DNA of 64,000 nt from Dyadobacter sp. (lineage in GTDB: Bacteria > Bacteroidota > Bacteroidia > Cytophagales > Spirosomataceae): positions 1 through 64,000 of the forward strand of contig NZ_JAGIAS010000001.1 in assembly GCF_017744695.1 (NCBI RefSeq). The letters run 5' to 3'. Shown here one piece after another: positions 33,201-42,354 of the stretch; the stretch's first letter is position 1; each line of letters starts with the position of its first letter. The position numbers and the translations under genes are program-made. Under the pieces are notes generated by a model. The model worked only from the letters and a program-made list of their open reading frames with translations. It was not told where the DNA came from and ran no database searches.

Positions 33201-34302
33201 CCATGCCATTAGCGCTGAAATGGGTGATGATCATCTTACGCGCCTCCACGCTTAGCCTACGTCTCAGATCCCGGTCTTTAATCAACTTTTCGAGCGCGGC
33301 AGCTAGGGCCTCATTGTCCCTCTCTTTCACCAGTAAACCATTTATCCCATCCTGAATTGCTTGCGGGATACCGGCGTGATAAGTGGAAACGACTGCTTTT
33401 TCCATGCTCATCGCCTCCAAAATAGAGTTTGGCAAACCTTCCATATCGCCCTTGTCGTCGGTTCGGCTGTTAAGGACATAAATGTCCGCGTCCTTCATAT
33501 ACTCGTTCACAACCGCGTGCGGCTTGGAGCCCAGTAGTACTATTTTATCCCCCAAATCCAGCTGATCGACCAGGTCGCGGCACGTCTGCATTTCCGGGCC
33601 GTCGCCAATGATCCTCAGTTCCAGGTTATCGTACCGGCCACAAAGCCCGGCGAATGCCGCTATCAGGTCAGGGACGCCCTTTTTCGCGACCAGGCGACCA
33701 ACATGTTGTATAACGATTTTCTCGCGGTCCGGTAAGTCAGCCGGAAGAAACTTCTGCTCGTCGGTACCGTAGGGAATCAGATGCACTTTGTTACTGAACC
33801 GGCTGAGTTTCAATGTGTCGATAAAATGCGGGCTGACGATGATAACCGCGTTCGCATACCCGATTACTTTCTGAATGTTAGCCGCATATTCAGGATCGCC
33901 CAGCATTGCCGGGGCGGCGTCGATTCCATGAAAGCTAACGACCATCGGGATATTTAGTTTTTTCGCAACGGGCAGCAGTTCAATCCCCGAGGGGCCGAAA
34001 TGAGCGTGGATTACATCTATTTTGTTCCTTTTGATCAGCCCTTCCACCAACGAGCGGTTCTGAAAGCTCAGCTTGTAACCCTGGCCCTTTGCCAGCCGCA
34101 ATACCTTGGTGATGAGTTTATCAGGCAATCCCCGGTACGGGGCGAGGAGCTCTTTTTCGGCATCAACGGGGAACTTGTCTTGATTTTCATAGCGATAGGT
34201 CAACATGGTAACATTGTGATACTCAGACAAGCCTACGACCTGCCGATGGACAAATGTTTCGCTAAGCGGAAAAAATGACTGATTGAATACCAGAATGTTC
34301 AT
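33166..34302 (-). CDS. GT4-family glycosyltransferase
   Basis: 378 residues, GT-B fold. The N-terminal domain starts MNILVFNQSFFPLSETFVHR and includes DVIHAHFGPSGIELLPVAK (about residues 95-113). The C-terminal domain has VGRLVAKKGVPDLIAAF (about 205-221) and the E-x7-E nucleotide-sugar motif EGLPNSILEAMSMEKAVV (about 290-306). It resembles colanic-acid or exopolysaccharide-type retaining transferases. The sugar and acceptor are unknown. It is transcribed against its neighbours. Confidence 0.9.
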   Translation of the reverse strand: MNILVFNQSFFPLSETFVHRQVVGLSEYHNVTMLTYRYENQDKFPVDAEKELLAPYRGLPDKLITKVLRLAKGQGYKLSFQNRSLVEGLIKRNKIDVIHAHFGPSGIELLPVAKKLNIPMVVSFHGIDAAPAMLGDPEYAANIQKVIGYANAVIIVSPHFIDTLKLSRFSNKVHLIPYGTDEQKFLPADLPDREKIVIQHVGRLVAKKGVPDLIAAFAGLCGRYDNLELRIIGDGPEMQTCRDLVDQLDLGDKIVLLGSKPHAVVNEYMKDADIYVLNSRTDDKGDMEGLPNSILEAMSMEKAVVSTYHAGIPQAIQDGINGLLVKERDNEALAAALEKLIKDRDLRRRLSVEARKMIITHFSANGMEKRIRSVFAEL

Positions 34303-34548
34303 ATGTCAAAAACTGGATAGTGTATTGCCCCGCAGGCGCGTGAGTGTAACATACCAGGCAATTTACCGCAAAATCATTGGTAACGCACGTTGGATAAACG
34401 AAGCCCAAATTGCCCCCGTAACCTTTTGTAAACGCAAAATGCCGGCTTCTCTAAAACGTTCAAATATACAATGGCCGATCTTTAATTCGCGAAAAAGAGT
34501 TATAAATTGCGCCCGTTAAATGTTACTTATCAACACTACCTACTTAAA

Positions 34549-35265
34549 ATGACAGAAAGAGAACCAGGAGTCGAACGCTTGTATCCGTCGATATTCGGAC
34601 GAATGGCCACCCGCTATTATTACCTTCGCCAACTTCGCCAGGCCATTGAGGATGTTATTCGCGATTTTGTGGCGCGCGATTCAAGAAGCTTAACGCTGGC
34701 CGACTATGGATGCGGAAACAGGCCTTACGAGTCATTAGTAGCCCCCTACGTTCACAAGTACATCGGTATCGACCTGCCCGGGAACAAGGTAGCCGATATT
34801 CTGATTTCTCCCGAAGGCAGAATCGAACTCCCCGACGAAACGCTCGACGTCGTGCTGTCTACCCAGGCACTGGAACACGTTGTCAATCCGACAGAGTACC
34901 TGAAAGAAGCCCTAAGAGTACTCAAAACCGACGGGCAATTGATCCTGAGCACGCATGGTTACTGGATGTTCCACCCCGACCCCACCGATTTCTGGCGCTG
35001 GACGTCCACCGGTTTGAAAAAAGTCGTGACTGATGCGGGGTTTGAAGTAATCCACTTTCGGGGGATCATCGGCCGGTCGGCCATGGGCCTTCAACTCTTC
35101 CAGGATGGCTTCACATTTGCACTACCCCCGTTCTTACGTCCCGTCCTGGCGATCATTTTTCAACCTCTCATTTACCTGTTCGACCAAATACCTTCGCAGG
35201 GCGGTAAAGACAAGGATGCATGTACTTACATTCTCGTTGCGAAAAAGAACGCTCCGAAAGCCTAG
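34549..35265 (+). CDS. SAM-dependent class I methyltransferase (Methyltransf_11 type)
   Basis: 238 residues from ATG at 34549 (MTEREPGVERLYPSIFGR). LADYGCGNRPYESLV (about residues 47-61) is motif I and YIGIDLPG motif II. LDVVLSTQALEHVVNPTEYL (about 100-119) and ALRVLKTDGQLILSTHGYW complete the usual order. The last third has a hydrophobic segment (LPPFLRPVLAIIFQPLIYLF) that may be membrane-associated. It lies 41 bases before the flippase gene on the same strand. A glycan or lipid-linked acceptor is plausible but unproven. Confidence 0.85.
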   Translation: MTEREPGVERLYPSIFGRMATRYYYLRQLRQAIEDVIRDFVARDSRSLTLADYGCGNRPYESLVAPYVHKYIGIDLPGNKVADILISPEGRIELPDETLDVVLSTQALEHVVNPTEYLKEALRVLKTDGQLILSTHGYWMFHPDPTDFWRWTSTGLKKVVTDAGFEVIHFRGIIGRSAMGLQLFQDGFTFALPPFLRPVLAIIFQPLIYLFDQIPSQGGKDKDACTYILVAKKNAPKA

Positions 35266-35306
35266 TTGCCCGGTCCGGAGCGGGCATGTAATAAAACTTA
35301 CAGAAA

Positions 35307-36770
35307 ATGCGGGTTGATCAAGAAATCAAAAGAGGGACTTTCTTTGTTTTTATTTCAAAATACAGCAACATCCTGATCGGGCTGGTAATCAATTCGATAC
35401 TGGCCAGATTTTTATCCCCTAACGAATACGGTGTCGTAGGCGTGGTGACGGTGTTCATCACTTTTTTTAGTATTCTGGGCGACATTGGTGTAGGATCCGC
35501 TATCGTTCAAAACCGCGACCTGACGGGAAAGGACATCTCCGATATTTTTAAAGTAACCATTCTGTTGAGCACCTTCCTCGGACTCACATTTTACCTTTTA
35601 TCTTACAGCATTGCCTGGTTCTACGAGAGCGACAAGTACATTCCGATCGGTCAGCTGCTCGCGATCAGCGTCTTTTTCAGCTCATTATCCGGTGTTCCCA
35701 GGAGTCTGTTGATGAGGGACAAGTCGTTCAAATTACTGGGCGGGATAGAAATCGCAGCAAGCGTCACCACGGGCATTCTGGTTGTTTTCCTGGCTATGAA
35801 AGGGTACAGCTATTACTCGATCGTATGGCGGTCGATCCTCTCCAACCTGATGATCTGCCTGATGTGCTTCTACTTTTCCAAACTGAGGCTGGTGGAAGGT
35901 TTCGGCTTCGGCGGGTTTAGAAAAATTGCCAGGTATTCGGGTTTTCAGTTCGCATTCAATTTCATCAATTACTTCTCGCGAAACCTGGACAACATATTGA
36001 TCGGCAAGTTCATGGGTAACCAGAATCTGGGGATTTACAACCAGTCCTACCAGCTCATGATGTATCCGGTAGCGAACCTCACGCACGTGATCACGCCTGT
36101 GCTCCACCCCGTGCTCGCGAGATATGTCAATCAGCCAAAAACCATTTTCGAAGAATATCTCAAAGTGGTAAACATACTGGCAATGCTGGGCATTCCTATT
36201 TCGATATTCGTGTTCTTTTCGTCAAACGAGATCGTATACCTGGTACTGGGCTCCAAATGGATGGAGGTTGCGCCCGTTCTGCAAATATTCGGGGCTTCCA
36301 TATGGCTTCAAATGGTCAATTCAAGCGGCGGTGCCATTTTCCAGTCCATGGGCCGGACCGATATGCTGTTCAAAATGGGTATTCTGGCCACCTTCACGAC
36401 TATCTCCGCGACGCTGCTCGGCATTCTCTACTTCAAGTCGCTGACCCTTACCGCCCTCTGCATTTCCATCGCGATCGCGACGAATTTTGTCATCGTGTAT
36501 TACGTATTGATCAACCGGATTCTGGGTAGCAGTTTCACCAGATTTCTGAAAGTGATTGTCAGGCACCTCGGACTAGCTGCTGTTCTGATAATACTCCTCT
36601 ACCTAACGCAGGTATTCTTTAGTCCTAAGCCCAACAATTCGAACCTGTTCTATCTGCTTATCCTTAAATCTGCTATCCTGGGGATCACCTTTCTGGCATT
36701 TCATTTCGAAATGGTGATGGGCTTGGTTAAAAAGATTTTGGCCAATGTATCGGCAAGGATCAAGTCGTAG
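35307..36770 (+). CDS. Wzx-like oligosaccharide flippase (MOP superfamily)
   Basis: 487 residues with about 14 membrane helices. The N-terminus (MRVDQEIKRGTFFVFISKYSN) and GLVINSILARFLSPNEYGVVGV are typical of polysaccharide-biosynthesis flippases (RfbX/Wzx, lipopolysaccharide biosynthesis protein). SGFQFAFNFINYFSRNLDN near residue 210 and GIYNQSYQLMMYPVANL near 235 match family signatures. It should move lipid-linked saccharides across the inner membrane. It overlaps the convergent MetF-like gene by 11 bases. Confidence 0.9.
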   Translation: MRVDQEIKRGTFFVFISKYSNILIGLVINSILARFLSPNEYGVVGVVTVFITFFSILGDIGVGSAIVQNRDLTGKDISDIFKVTILLSTFLGLTFYLLSYSIAWFYESDKYIPIGQLLAISVFFSSLSGVPRSLLMRDKSFKLLGGIEIAASVTTGILVVFLAMKGYSYYSIVWRSILSNLMICLMCFYFSKLRLVEGFGFGGFRKIARYSGFQFAFNFINYFSRNLDNILIGKFMGNQNLGIYNQSYQLMMYPVANLTHVITPVLHPVLARYVNQPKTIFEEYLKVVNILAMLGIPISIFVFFSSNEIVYLVLGSKWMEVAPVLQIFGASIWLQMVNSSGGAIFQSMGRTDMLFKMGILATFTTISATLLGILYFKSLTLTALCISIAIATNFVIVYYVLINRILGSSFTRFLKVIVRHLGLAAVLIILLYLTQVFFSPKPNNSNLFYLLILKSAILGITFLAFHFEMVMGLVKKILANVSARIKS

Positions 36771-37728
36771 TCCTGAGAACTGGCTGTACTTTGCCCGATT
36801 TCCGTACGCCCTTATCTTTCAGCATCTGACTGATCTGACTTGCCATGTAAATCGAAGCCTCGATTTCAGCCTTGCGGATGGCGACGCTTTCGATGTTGAA
36901 GCCGAAAGGAATAGAACGCTCCATACAGAATGCAGTGAGCTCGGAAGCAATGTCGAGGCAAATATTGACCGATCGTTCCAGAATATCTTCCGACTTCCGC
37001 AGGTCTTCTTTCACGTCTTCGGGCACGTTGATGCCCAGCCAGTCCATAAACTGCAGCGTTTTTTCAGAACCGCAGGCCGTGATGGTGAAAATTATGGTCG
37101 GCGGGGTTACTTGCTCGCGGGCGCAACGCTCGGCGAGGTCTTCGACCACCTTCCTGGCGTATTCGAGGTTGAACACGCATTGTGAAATGAAGTACGATAC
37201 GCCGCATTCCATCTTGTCCAGGATCCGCACATCTTCGTCTTGCAGGATTTTATGCCTTTCCGGAATCGTCACGGCACCGATGACCGACGTTTCCTCATTC
37301 TTTCGCCAGATTTTATAAGCTTCGGGAAGGCTTGTCTTCACAGGAAAATCCGGGGCAGGTACGCCCACGAAAACAGGATAGAAATTTTGCTTGTGCAGTA
37401 AGTCCAGCCATTCCGATAGTTCTTCGGTAGAAAACTTGCCGGCGGGACGGTAAATGATTTTCGGAACCTCAAGGCTTCCCAGATACTCCGAAGCAAAATG
37501 CAGCGGGTCGAGCGAATTCAGGAACGGGAAGGGTCTTTCTTCCTTCGTGCGGGCCGATTCGTCCTGCACATCATATACGACCAATGCATCGATATCCAGG
37601 GCGGCCAATCGCTCAATGGTCTTCTGGGCGATTTCGGCAACGCGTTCAACAGTGGTGTCGGCTTTGGGTGGTGTGATACCGTAGAGCACCACTCCGGATT
37701 CTTGGGATTTGATCTTGCTTAGAAACAT
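36760..37728 (-). CDS. Methylenetetrahydrofolate reductase-like protein, atypical
   Basis: 322 residues. A (beta/alpha)8 flavoprotein of the MTHFR family is suggested by LYGITPPKADTTVERVAEIA at the N-terminus, FPVFVGVPAPDFPVK-type core strands, SVIGAVTIPERHK, MECGVSYFISQCVFNLE (about residues 175-192) and FGFNIESVAIRKAEIEAS (about 275-292). The usual N-terminal SFEFFPP, whose Glu protonates folate in E. coli MetF, is replaced by LYGITPP. So it may be a divergent or secondary MTHFR, or use another substrate. No metH or metE lies nearby. Confidence 0.75.
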   Translation of the reverse strand: MFLSKIKSQESGVVLYGITPPKADTTVERVAEIAQKTIERLAALDIDALVVYDVQDESARTKEERPFPFLNSLDPLHFASEYLGSLEVPKIIYRPAGKFSTEELSEWLDLLHKQNFYPVFVGVPAPDFPVKTSLPEAYKIWRKNEETSVIGAVTIPERHKILQDEDVRILDKMECGVSYFISQCVFNLEYARKVVEDLAERCAREQVTPPTIIFTITACGSEKTLQFMDWLGINVPEDVKEDLRKSEDILERSVNICLDIASELTAFCMERSIPFGFNIESVAIRKAEIEASIYMASQISQMLKDKGVRKSGKVQPVLRTTT

Positions 37729-38407
37729 GACATTACTTAACGGGCACCCGCCCCTTCTCCTAAAAGATGATCTGCTTACGGACGCTCTCCCTGCTGTCGC
37801 ATCTATCGTTTTCGTCCATTCTTCAAACTAAACATCATTTTCTGGATTTATTGCTACTGGATTACCCCGCCGCCTGTTTTTTTTATTATTCAGCACTCCG
37901 GCCCCGCCTGCCCGGAGCGCTGTCCACGATACCGTTCGATCCATCGCGACGCCCGAAAATCACCTCTGATTTACCTTTCGCGTATACAAGTCCCCGGTCA
38001 AATCCAAGGCAGGGAGCCAGAACAACAAAATGGTACTACACCAAGAAACAACCTGTTTTCGTAATTGCACTTTTCAAATATTACAAATTCAGCAAACTCC
38101 GACCTCAAATTAGGTTTCGGCAAAGCGGCCAATTTCTCGATTTTTTAATTTTCCAGCCAAAGAAATACTTCAATAATCAATACAAACTACTTATAATCAG
38201 TATAATATATATTTTGGAATGTATACGTTCAGATATAATTCTACAACTCAAAGGAGTATTTCATAGGCAGCGAGATGTAGTTTTACATCATACTCAGCTA
38301 CGTCCAATTTTAGAAAAACTATTTCAGATTCGCAAAAAATATTTAACTATTTAAAGATTCAGGATGTATATTAATGTATAACAAATACCTACTAAACGTC
38401 CTGTATT
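37729..38407. other. Gene-poor intergenic region (679 bases)
   Basis: The first half is C-rich and without clear coding signal. The second half (about 38040-38400) is very AT-rich and includes TATAATATATATTTTGG near 38205; it probably holds the promoter of the exported protein at 38408. A 195-codon frame crosses the whole region but has no recognisable domain and unusual composition. Confidence 0.5.
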
Positions 38408-39493
38408 ATGAAAACACTTCAAGCATTAGGATTGATTTTGATGGTAAGTTTACCGGCCTCCGTTGCGTTGGCCGACCCGTGCCTGCTGAGTGATGATCTG
38501 ATTGAACTAAACAGTGTTTCGGCTTCCGGTGGAAATTGCATCGTTAATATCAAATACTCTTTTACACTCACTAAAAACAATGGTAACAAATTCGCTTACA
38601 TCCATTTCTGGCTGGCAACCAACTACTCCGCACCTGATTACAAGAAGGGACCTACCAAAGATGAACTCGGAAATGTGCTCGCGACGGTTGCTCTCAGCAC
38701 TGATTCTCCCGTGGCCTTATTACCCGATTATGCTCCCGACAACACGGTCACTCCTATGTTTGCCGGACTCACCGTGAGCGAAACCGATCTGGGAGGGGGT
38801 TCTTTCAGGATCACCGTGGATAATATCCAGCTGATCGTACCGGGCGCATGCTCCGAATTGCCGGATATTCAGGCAGATGCATGGGCAACGGAGTCCAACG
38901 ACAAGGAGACGCCTCCGCTGCAATGCCTTCTCAAAGGGGGTAACGTGGTACTGCCTGTTAAGCTGGCGCACTTCAACGCGACGTTGCTCGACAATGCGAT
39001 CGGCCTTTCATGGACTACTACGGAACAAATGGGTAGCCACTACTTTGATGTCGAAAGAAGCGGTGATGCCCGGGAATTTGCGCAGGTAGGCCGGGTGAAT
39101 GTGCTCGGCAACTCAACGGCTACCCGCCAATATCAGTTTTTGGACACCAAACCGCTGTCGGGGATGAATTATTACCGCCTGCGGATCGTCGATTTTGACG
39201 GAAGTTTCGAAATCTCACGCCTCATTGCCGTTGACAACGGCGCAAATAGCGTTGCATTCGAACTGCTGGGGAATCCGGCATCGGGAACGGAGATCCGATT
39301 CCTGCTGAAAAATGAAGATGCATCCGCGATCCGCCTCTATGATTTAGCGGGAAGGGCGCAGCGGTTCTCGCTGGCCAGGACAGGGAATGAATTCGTTTTA
39401 AAACCCCAAAACAACCTGTCGGCAGGCTTGTATTTCCTCTTGCTTCAAGGCGCCCACAACGGCCGTTCGACCAAAAAGGTACTCGTTCCATAG
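38408..39493 (+). CDS. Exported protein with T9SS-type C-terminal sorting domain
   Basis: 361 residues. Signal peptide MKTLQALGLILMVSLPASVA with cleavage near ALADP. The N-terminal half (about residues 25-175) has no recognised domain. Residues about 180-275 form the Fn3-like module common in Bacteroidota cargo proteins (LPVKLAHFNATLLDNAIGLS, HYFDVERSGDAREFAQVGRV, NYYRLRIVDFDGSFEISRLI). The C-terminal about 75 residues (IRLYDLAGRAQRFSL ... LSAGLYFLLLQG) resemble a type A sorting domain. Surface attachment or secretion is inferred. Function unknown. Confidence 0.8.
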   Translation: MKTLQALGLILMVSLPASVALADPCLLSDDLIELNSVSASGGNCIVNIKYSFTLTKNNGNKFAYIHFWLATNYSAPDYKKGPTKDELGNVLATVALSTDSPVALLPDYAPDNTVTPMFAGLTVSETDLGGGSFRITVDNIQLIVPGACSELPDIQADAWATESNDKETPPLQCLLKGGNVVLPVKLAHFNATLLDNAIGLSWTTTEQMGSHYFDVERSGDAREFAQVGRVNVLGNSTATRQYQFLDTKPLSGMNYYRLRIVDFDGSFEISRLIAVDNGANSVAFELLGNPASGTEIRFLLKNEDASAIRLYDLAGRAQRFSLARTGNEFVLKPQNNLSAGLYFLLLQGAHNGRSTKKVLVP

Positions 39494-39550
39494 CGAAACG
39501 CCCGGCATCCCCTGAAATCAATAGAGGATTGCGACTAAAGGGGGATTTTT

Positions 39551-39587
39551 AGCAGTAGCAGACGAAAGACTGCTACTGCTTTTTTTC
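39551..39587 (+). terminator. Rho-independent terminator
   Basis: Perfect 11-base stem AGCAGTAGCAG with its complement, 8-base loop, followed by seven T residues. It ends the 38408-39493 transcript. Confidence 0.9.
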
Positions 39588-39687
39588 TTAGTTTCCAGGC
39601 CGCATCAAAATCTGCGAATTTGCCCGCTACCGAAAGGTATATCCGGGCACCGCAACGCTTAGTAAATCGAATCAATTATTACAAGTC

Positions 39688-41034
39688 ATGGCTAACAGAC
39701 GCGAATTTTTAAAAACTACCGCAGCAGGCTCGCTGGGAATCGCCATCGGCGGTACGGCCATGGGTTTCAGTGCGAAGAGCTACAACCGCATTATCGGCGC
39801 CAACGACCTCATACGTGTGGCGACGATCGGGGTTAACAGCCGGGGTAAAAGCATGAGCGGCACCTTTGCCGGCCAGAAAAATACGGAAGTAGGCACGGTT
39901 TGCGACGTGGACGAGCGGGCCGTCCCAAAGGCCATCGAAGCTGTGATGGAAGCCAAACAAACCGCTAAACCCAAATCCGAAAAAGACTGCCGTAAAGTAC
40001 TCGAAGACAAATCGATCGACGCCATATATATCGCCACACCGGACCACTGGCATGCGCCGCTGACGATCATGGGTTGCCAGGCGGGGAAGCACGTATATGT
40101 GGAGAAACCTTTGAGCCACAACCCCCGCGAGGGCGAGCTCGCGATCGAGGCTGCGCGCAAGTACAAGCGCGTGGTGCAAATGGGCGCGCAGCGCAGGTCC
40201 GCGCCTGTGCTCACGGAAGGTATCAAACAGTTGCACCAGGGCATTATCGGGCGCGTTTATCTGGCCAAAACATGGTATACCAATAAAAGAAAGGCCACTT
40301 ACCTGAAACCGGGTACCGTCCCCTCGTGGCTCGACTACGAACTATGGCAGGGCCCGGCCCCGCGCATGCCTTACAAGGAAGGCCTGATCCATTACGACTG
40401 GCACTGGTTCTGGCACTGGGGTACCGGCGAAGCGCTCAACAACGGCACGCACGAGGTGGACGTGGCGCGCTGGGGCCTGGGCGTCGACTTTCCGACGCGC
40501 GTCAGCTCCGTCGGCGGGCGGTATGAATTCAAGGACGACTGGGAAACGCCCGACACGCAGGTCATCGCCATGGACTATCCGGGCCGCATTTCGCTGATAT
40601 GGGAATCGAGGAGCTCCAATGGTCGCAAAATCGAAGGCCAGGACCGTGGGATCATATTTTACGGCGAAAACGGCAGCCTCGACACCGGTGGCGATTCCTA
40701 CAAGGTGTACGATCTCGACGGCAAGCTCATCAAAGAAGTGAACTCCCCTACCGAGGAAGCCGGTATGCAAGGCCGGAACCTCGCCAGTCCCAGCCTCGGC
40801 ATGGACAACCTTCACGTCGCCGATTTCCTTGACGCGGTCCGCAACAACCGCAAGCCGAATTGCGACGTGGAGCTGGGCTACAAGAGCGTCGTAGCCATGC
40901 AGCTCGGCAATATCGCCTGGCGCGTAGGCCGCGACCTGAAAATCGACCCGAAAAACGGGCATATTATCGGAGACAAAGAAGCTGAAAAACTCTGGTCACG
41001 CGAGTATGCGAAGGGCTGGGACCCGGTCGTGTAA
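39688..41034 (+). CDS. Tat-exported Gfo/Idh/MocA-family oxidoreductase
   Basis: 448 residues. It starts with a twin-arginine signal (MANRREFLKTTAAGSLGIAI). The NAD(P)-binding Rossmann part has RVATIGVNSRGKSM, DAIYIATPDHWHAPLTI and the EKPL motif (YVEKPLSHNPREGE, about residues 145-158). The C-terminal part is of the Bacteroidota/Planctomycetes dehydrogenase type (HWFWHWGTGEALNNGTHEVD). It probably oxidises or rearranges a sugar derivative in the periplasm using tightly bound NAD(P). Substrate unknown. It ends in a bidirectional terminator. Confidence 0.9.
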   Translation: MANRREFLKTTAAGSLGIAIGGTAMGFSAKSYNRIIGANDLIRVATIGVNSRGKSMSGTFAGQKNTEVGTVCDVDERAVPKAIEAVMEAKQTAKPKSEKDCRKVLEDKSIDAIYIATPDHWHAPLTIMGCQAGKHVYVEKPLSHNPREGELAIEAARKYKRVVQMGAQRRSAPVLTEGIKQLHQGIIGRVYLAKTWYTNKRKATYLKPGTVPSWLDYELWQGPAPRMPYKEGLIHYDWHWFWHWGTGEALNNGTHEVDVARWGLGVDFPTRVSSVGGRYEFKDDWETPDTQVIAMDYPGRISLIWESRSSNGRKIEGQDRGIIFYGENGSLDTGGDSYKVYDLDGKLIKEVNSPTEEAGMQGRNLASPSLGMDNLHVADFLDAVRNNRKPNCDVELGYKSVVAMQLGNIAWRVGRDLKIDPKNGHIIGDKEAEKLWSREYAKGWDPVV

Positions 41035-41042
41035 ATATAATC

Positions 41043-41071
41043 GCCCCTGCAAATGCCCGTTTTGCAGGGGC
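41043..41071. terminator. Bidirectional stem-loop terminator
   Basis: Perfect 11-base stem GCCCCTGCAAA with its complement and a 7-base loop, between convergent oxidoreductase and DoxX genes. Confidence 0.8.
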
Positions 41072-41097
41072 TTATTCGTCCCCCGGTACCTCCGGAA

Positions 41098-41547
41098 TTA
41101 AGCTGCGGCCAGTAGCTTCCTGTCGATCGAAAAGCGCCCGCTCCCCTGGACGACAACCGCCAGCGCCAGCCCGATCACGAGCAAATGGTATTCATAACCT
41201 TCGCCCTGCTGGTTGCCGAACCAGTTCATAAAGAAACCGTTCTGCGCATGCTGCCCCACGAAAATAATCCCGGTAAACAGCCCGATGATCGCTACCGACC
41301 AGAGCCTTGAAGCGAACCCGGCAATCAAGGCGATTGCACCGGCAAACTCGATGAGGATAACCAGGAACGCGATCAGCCAGGGCATATGAAGGGTTTCTGT
41401 AAAAAACTGCATTTCCCCATCGAAGCCGGGGCCGCCAAACCAGCCCAGCACTTTTTGCGCGCCATGCGGGAAGAGGATCAAACCTATGGTGAGCCGGAGA
41501 ATTAGGCCGGTCCAATCGTCGTTCGTTCTAAAAATGATTGCTTTCAT
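41098..41547 (-). CDS. DoxX-family membrane protein
   Basis: 149 residues from ATG at 41547 (MKAIIFRTNDDWTGLILRLT); the longer frame begins at a TTG. Four membrane helices (about residues 12-32, 55-75, 80-98, 115-135). The family hallmark R-x-x-x-G-x-x-x-x-P-H-G-x-x-K is present (LRLTIGLILFPHGAQKVLG) and GPGFDGEMQFF follows. DoxX proteins are small quinone- or redox-linked membrane proteins of uncertain role. The Crp/Fnr gene just upstream on the same strand may control it. Confidence 0.87.
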   Translation of the reverse strand: MKAIIFRTNDDWTGLILRLTIGLILFPHGAQKVLGWFGGPGFDGEMQFFTETLHMPWLIAFLVILIEFAGAIALIAGFASRLWSVAIIGLFTGIIFVGQHAQNGFFMNWFGNQQGEGYEYHLLVIGLALAVVVQGSGRFSIDRKLLAAA

Positions 41548-41622
41548 TACTTTGAGAATTGTTGTTTGAGGCAACAAAGGACCGGAAAGCGGCGGTCGAA
41601 AAAATTAAAGTAGTTGAAGAAA

Positions 41623-42204
41623 TCAGCCCGCCATCGATTTTTTACGGAGCATACTGAGGAATACGGGCGTCATGCCAAGATAAGCTGCGATCTGCTTTTG
41701 CGGAATGCGCTGCCCGAATGCCGGGTACTTGCGGATAAATTGCGCATACCGACCCGCAGCGTCGAGCGAGAGCGACTGATCGATCCGCTCCATATGGGCA
41801 ATGAATGCATTTTGAAGGAGTATCCTGAAAAAGCGCTCCATTTTGGGCACCCGCTCGTACAGCTCGTCAAGATCCGGCTTTGTAATTTGCAGCAGCTCGG
41901 TATCCTCCAATGCTTCGATGTGATAGCGGCTTTCCCGGCCCGTCAGAAAGCTGAGCAGATCGCCTACCCACCAGCCTTCGATCCCGAACATCAGGATATG
42001 CTCAAACCCGTTTTCATCCAGCGAATACACCTTGACACACCCTTTCACAATGAAATTCTCTGACCGGCACACCTCGCCCTGCCGCAACAGAAATGCTTTT
42101 CGCTTCAACACTTTCGGCTGGAACAGGGAAAGCAATAAATCCGCCTCCGCCGGTTCAAGCCGAACATGGTTTCCGATATTTTGAAGTAACAGGGCGGTAT
42201 TCAT
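41623..42204 (-). CDS. Crp/Fnr-family transcriptional regulator
   Basis: 193 residues. Cyclic-nucleotide-binding barrel (RKAFLLRQGEVCRSENFIVK, GFEHILMFGIEGWWVGDLLS, HIEALEDTELLQIT) and a short C-terminal HTH (PQKQIAAYLGMTPVFLSMLR). No cysteines suited to an Fe-S cluster are placed as in FNR, and cAMP contacts are not evident. It lies 75 bases before the DoxX start on the same strand and may regulate that gene. It is related in layout to the Crp/Fnr protein at 21160-21732. Confidence 0.88.
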   Translation of the reverse strand: MNTALLLQNIGNHVRLEPAEADLLLSLFQPKVLKRKAFLLRQGEVCRSENFIVKGCVKVYSLDENGFEHILMFGIEGWWVGDLLSFLTGRESRYHIEALEDTELLQITKPDLDELYERVPKMERFFRILLQNAFIAHMERIDQSLSLDAAGRYAQFIRKYPAFGQRIPQKQIAAYLGMTPVFLSMLRKKSMAG

Positions 42205-42335
42205 TCCAGGGCATTGGTTTACCGCTTAAAACTAGCGCATTTACAGCAGCTCTTCAAATGCTTTACTCCTGCAACAGGGTCGATCGGCAGGCCCGGAAAA
42301 GTATACTTCTGACATTCAATACTTTTGTCGGATAA

Positions 42336-42344
42336 TTCATCAAC
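42336..42344 (+). promoter_or_regulatory. Host near-copy of the phage leader motif (TTCATCAAC)
   Basis: Nine of ten bases of TTCATCAACA occur 10 bases before the ATG at 42355, on the coding strand. This may be chance; it is recorded because of its position. Confidence 0.25.
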
Positions 42345-42354
42345 TCCCGATTCC

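Noticed and set aside
37767..38354. 195-codon plus-strand frame before the exported protein
   Set aside because: No domain or signal; the composition is rich in Phe, Tyr, Lys and Ile because of AT-rich DNA, and it covers the likely promoter region.
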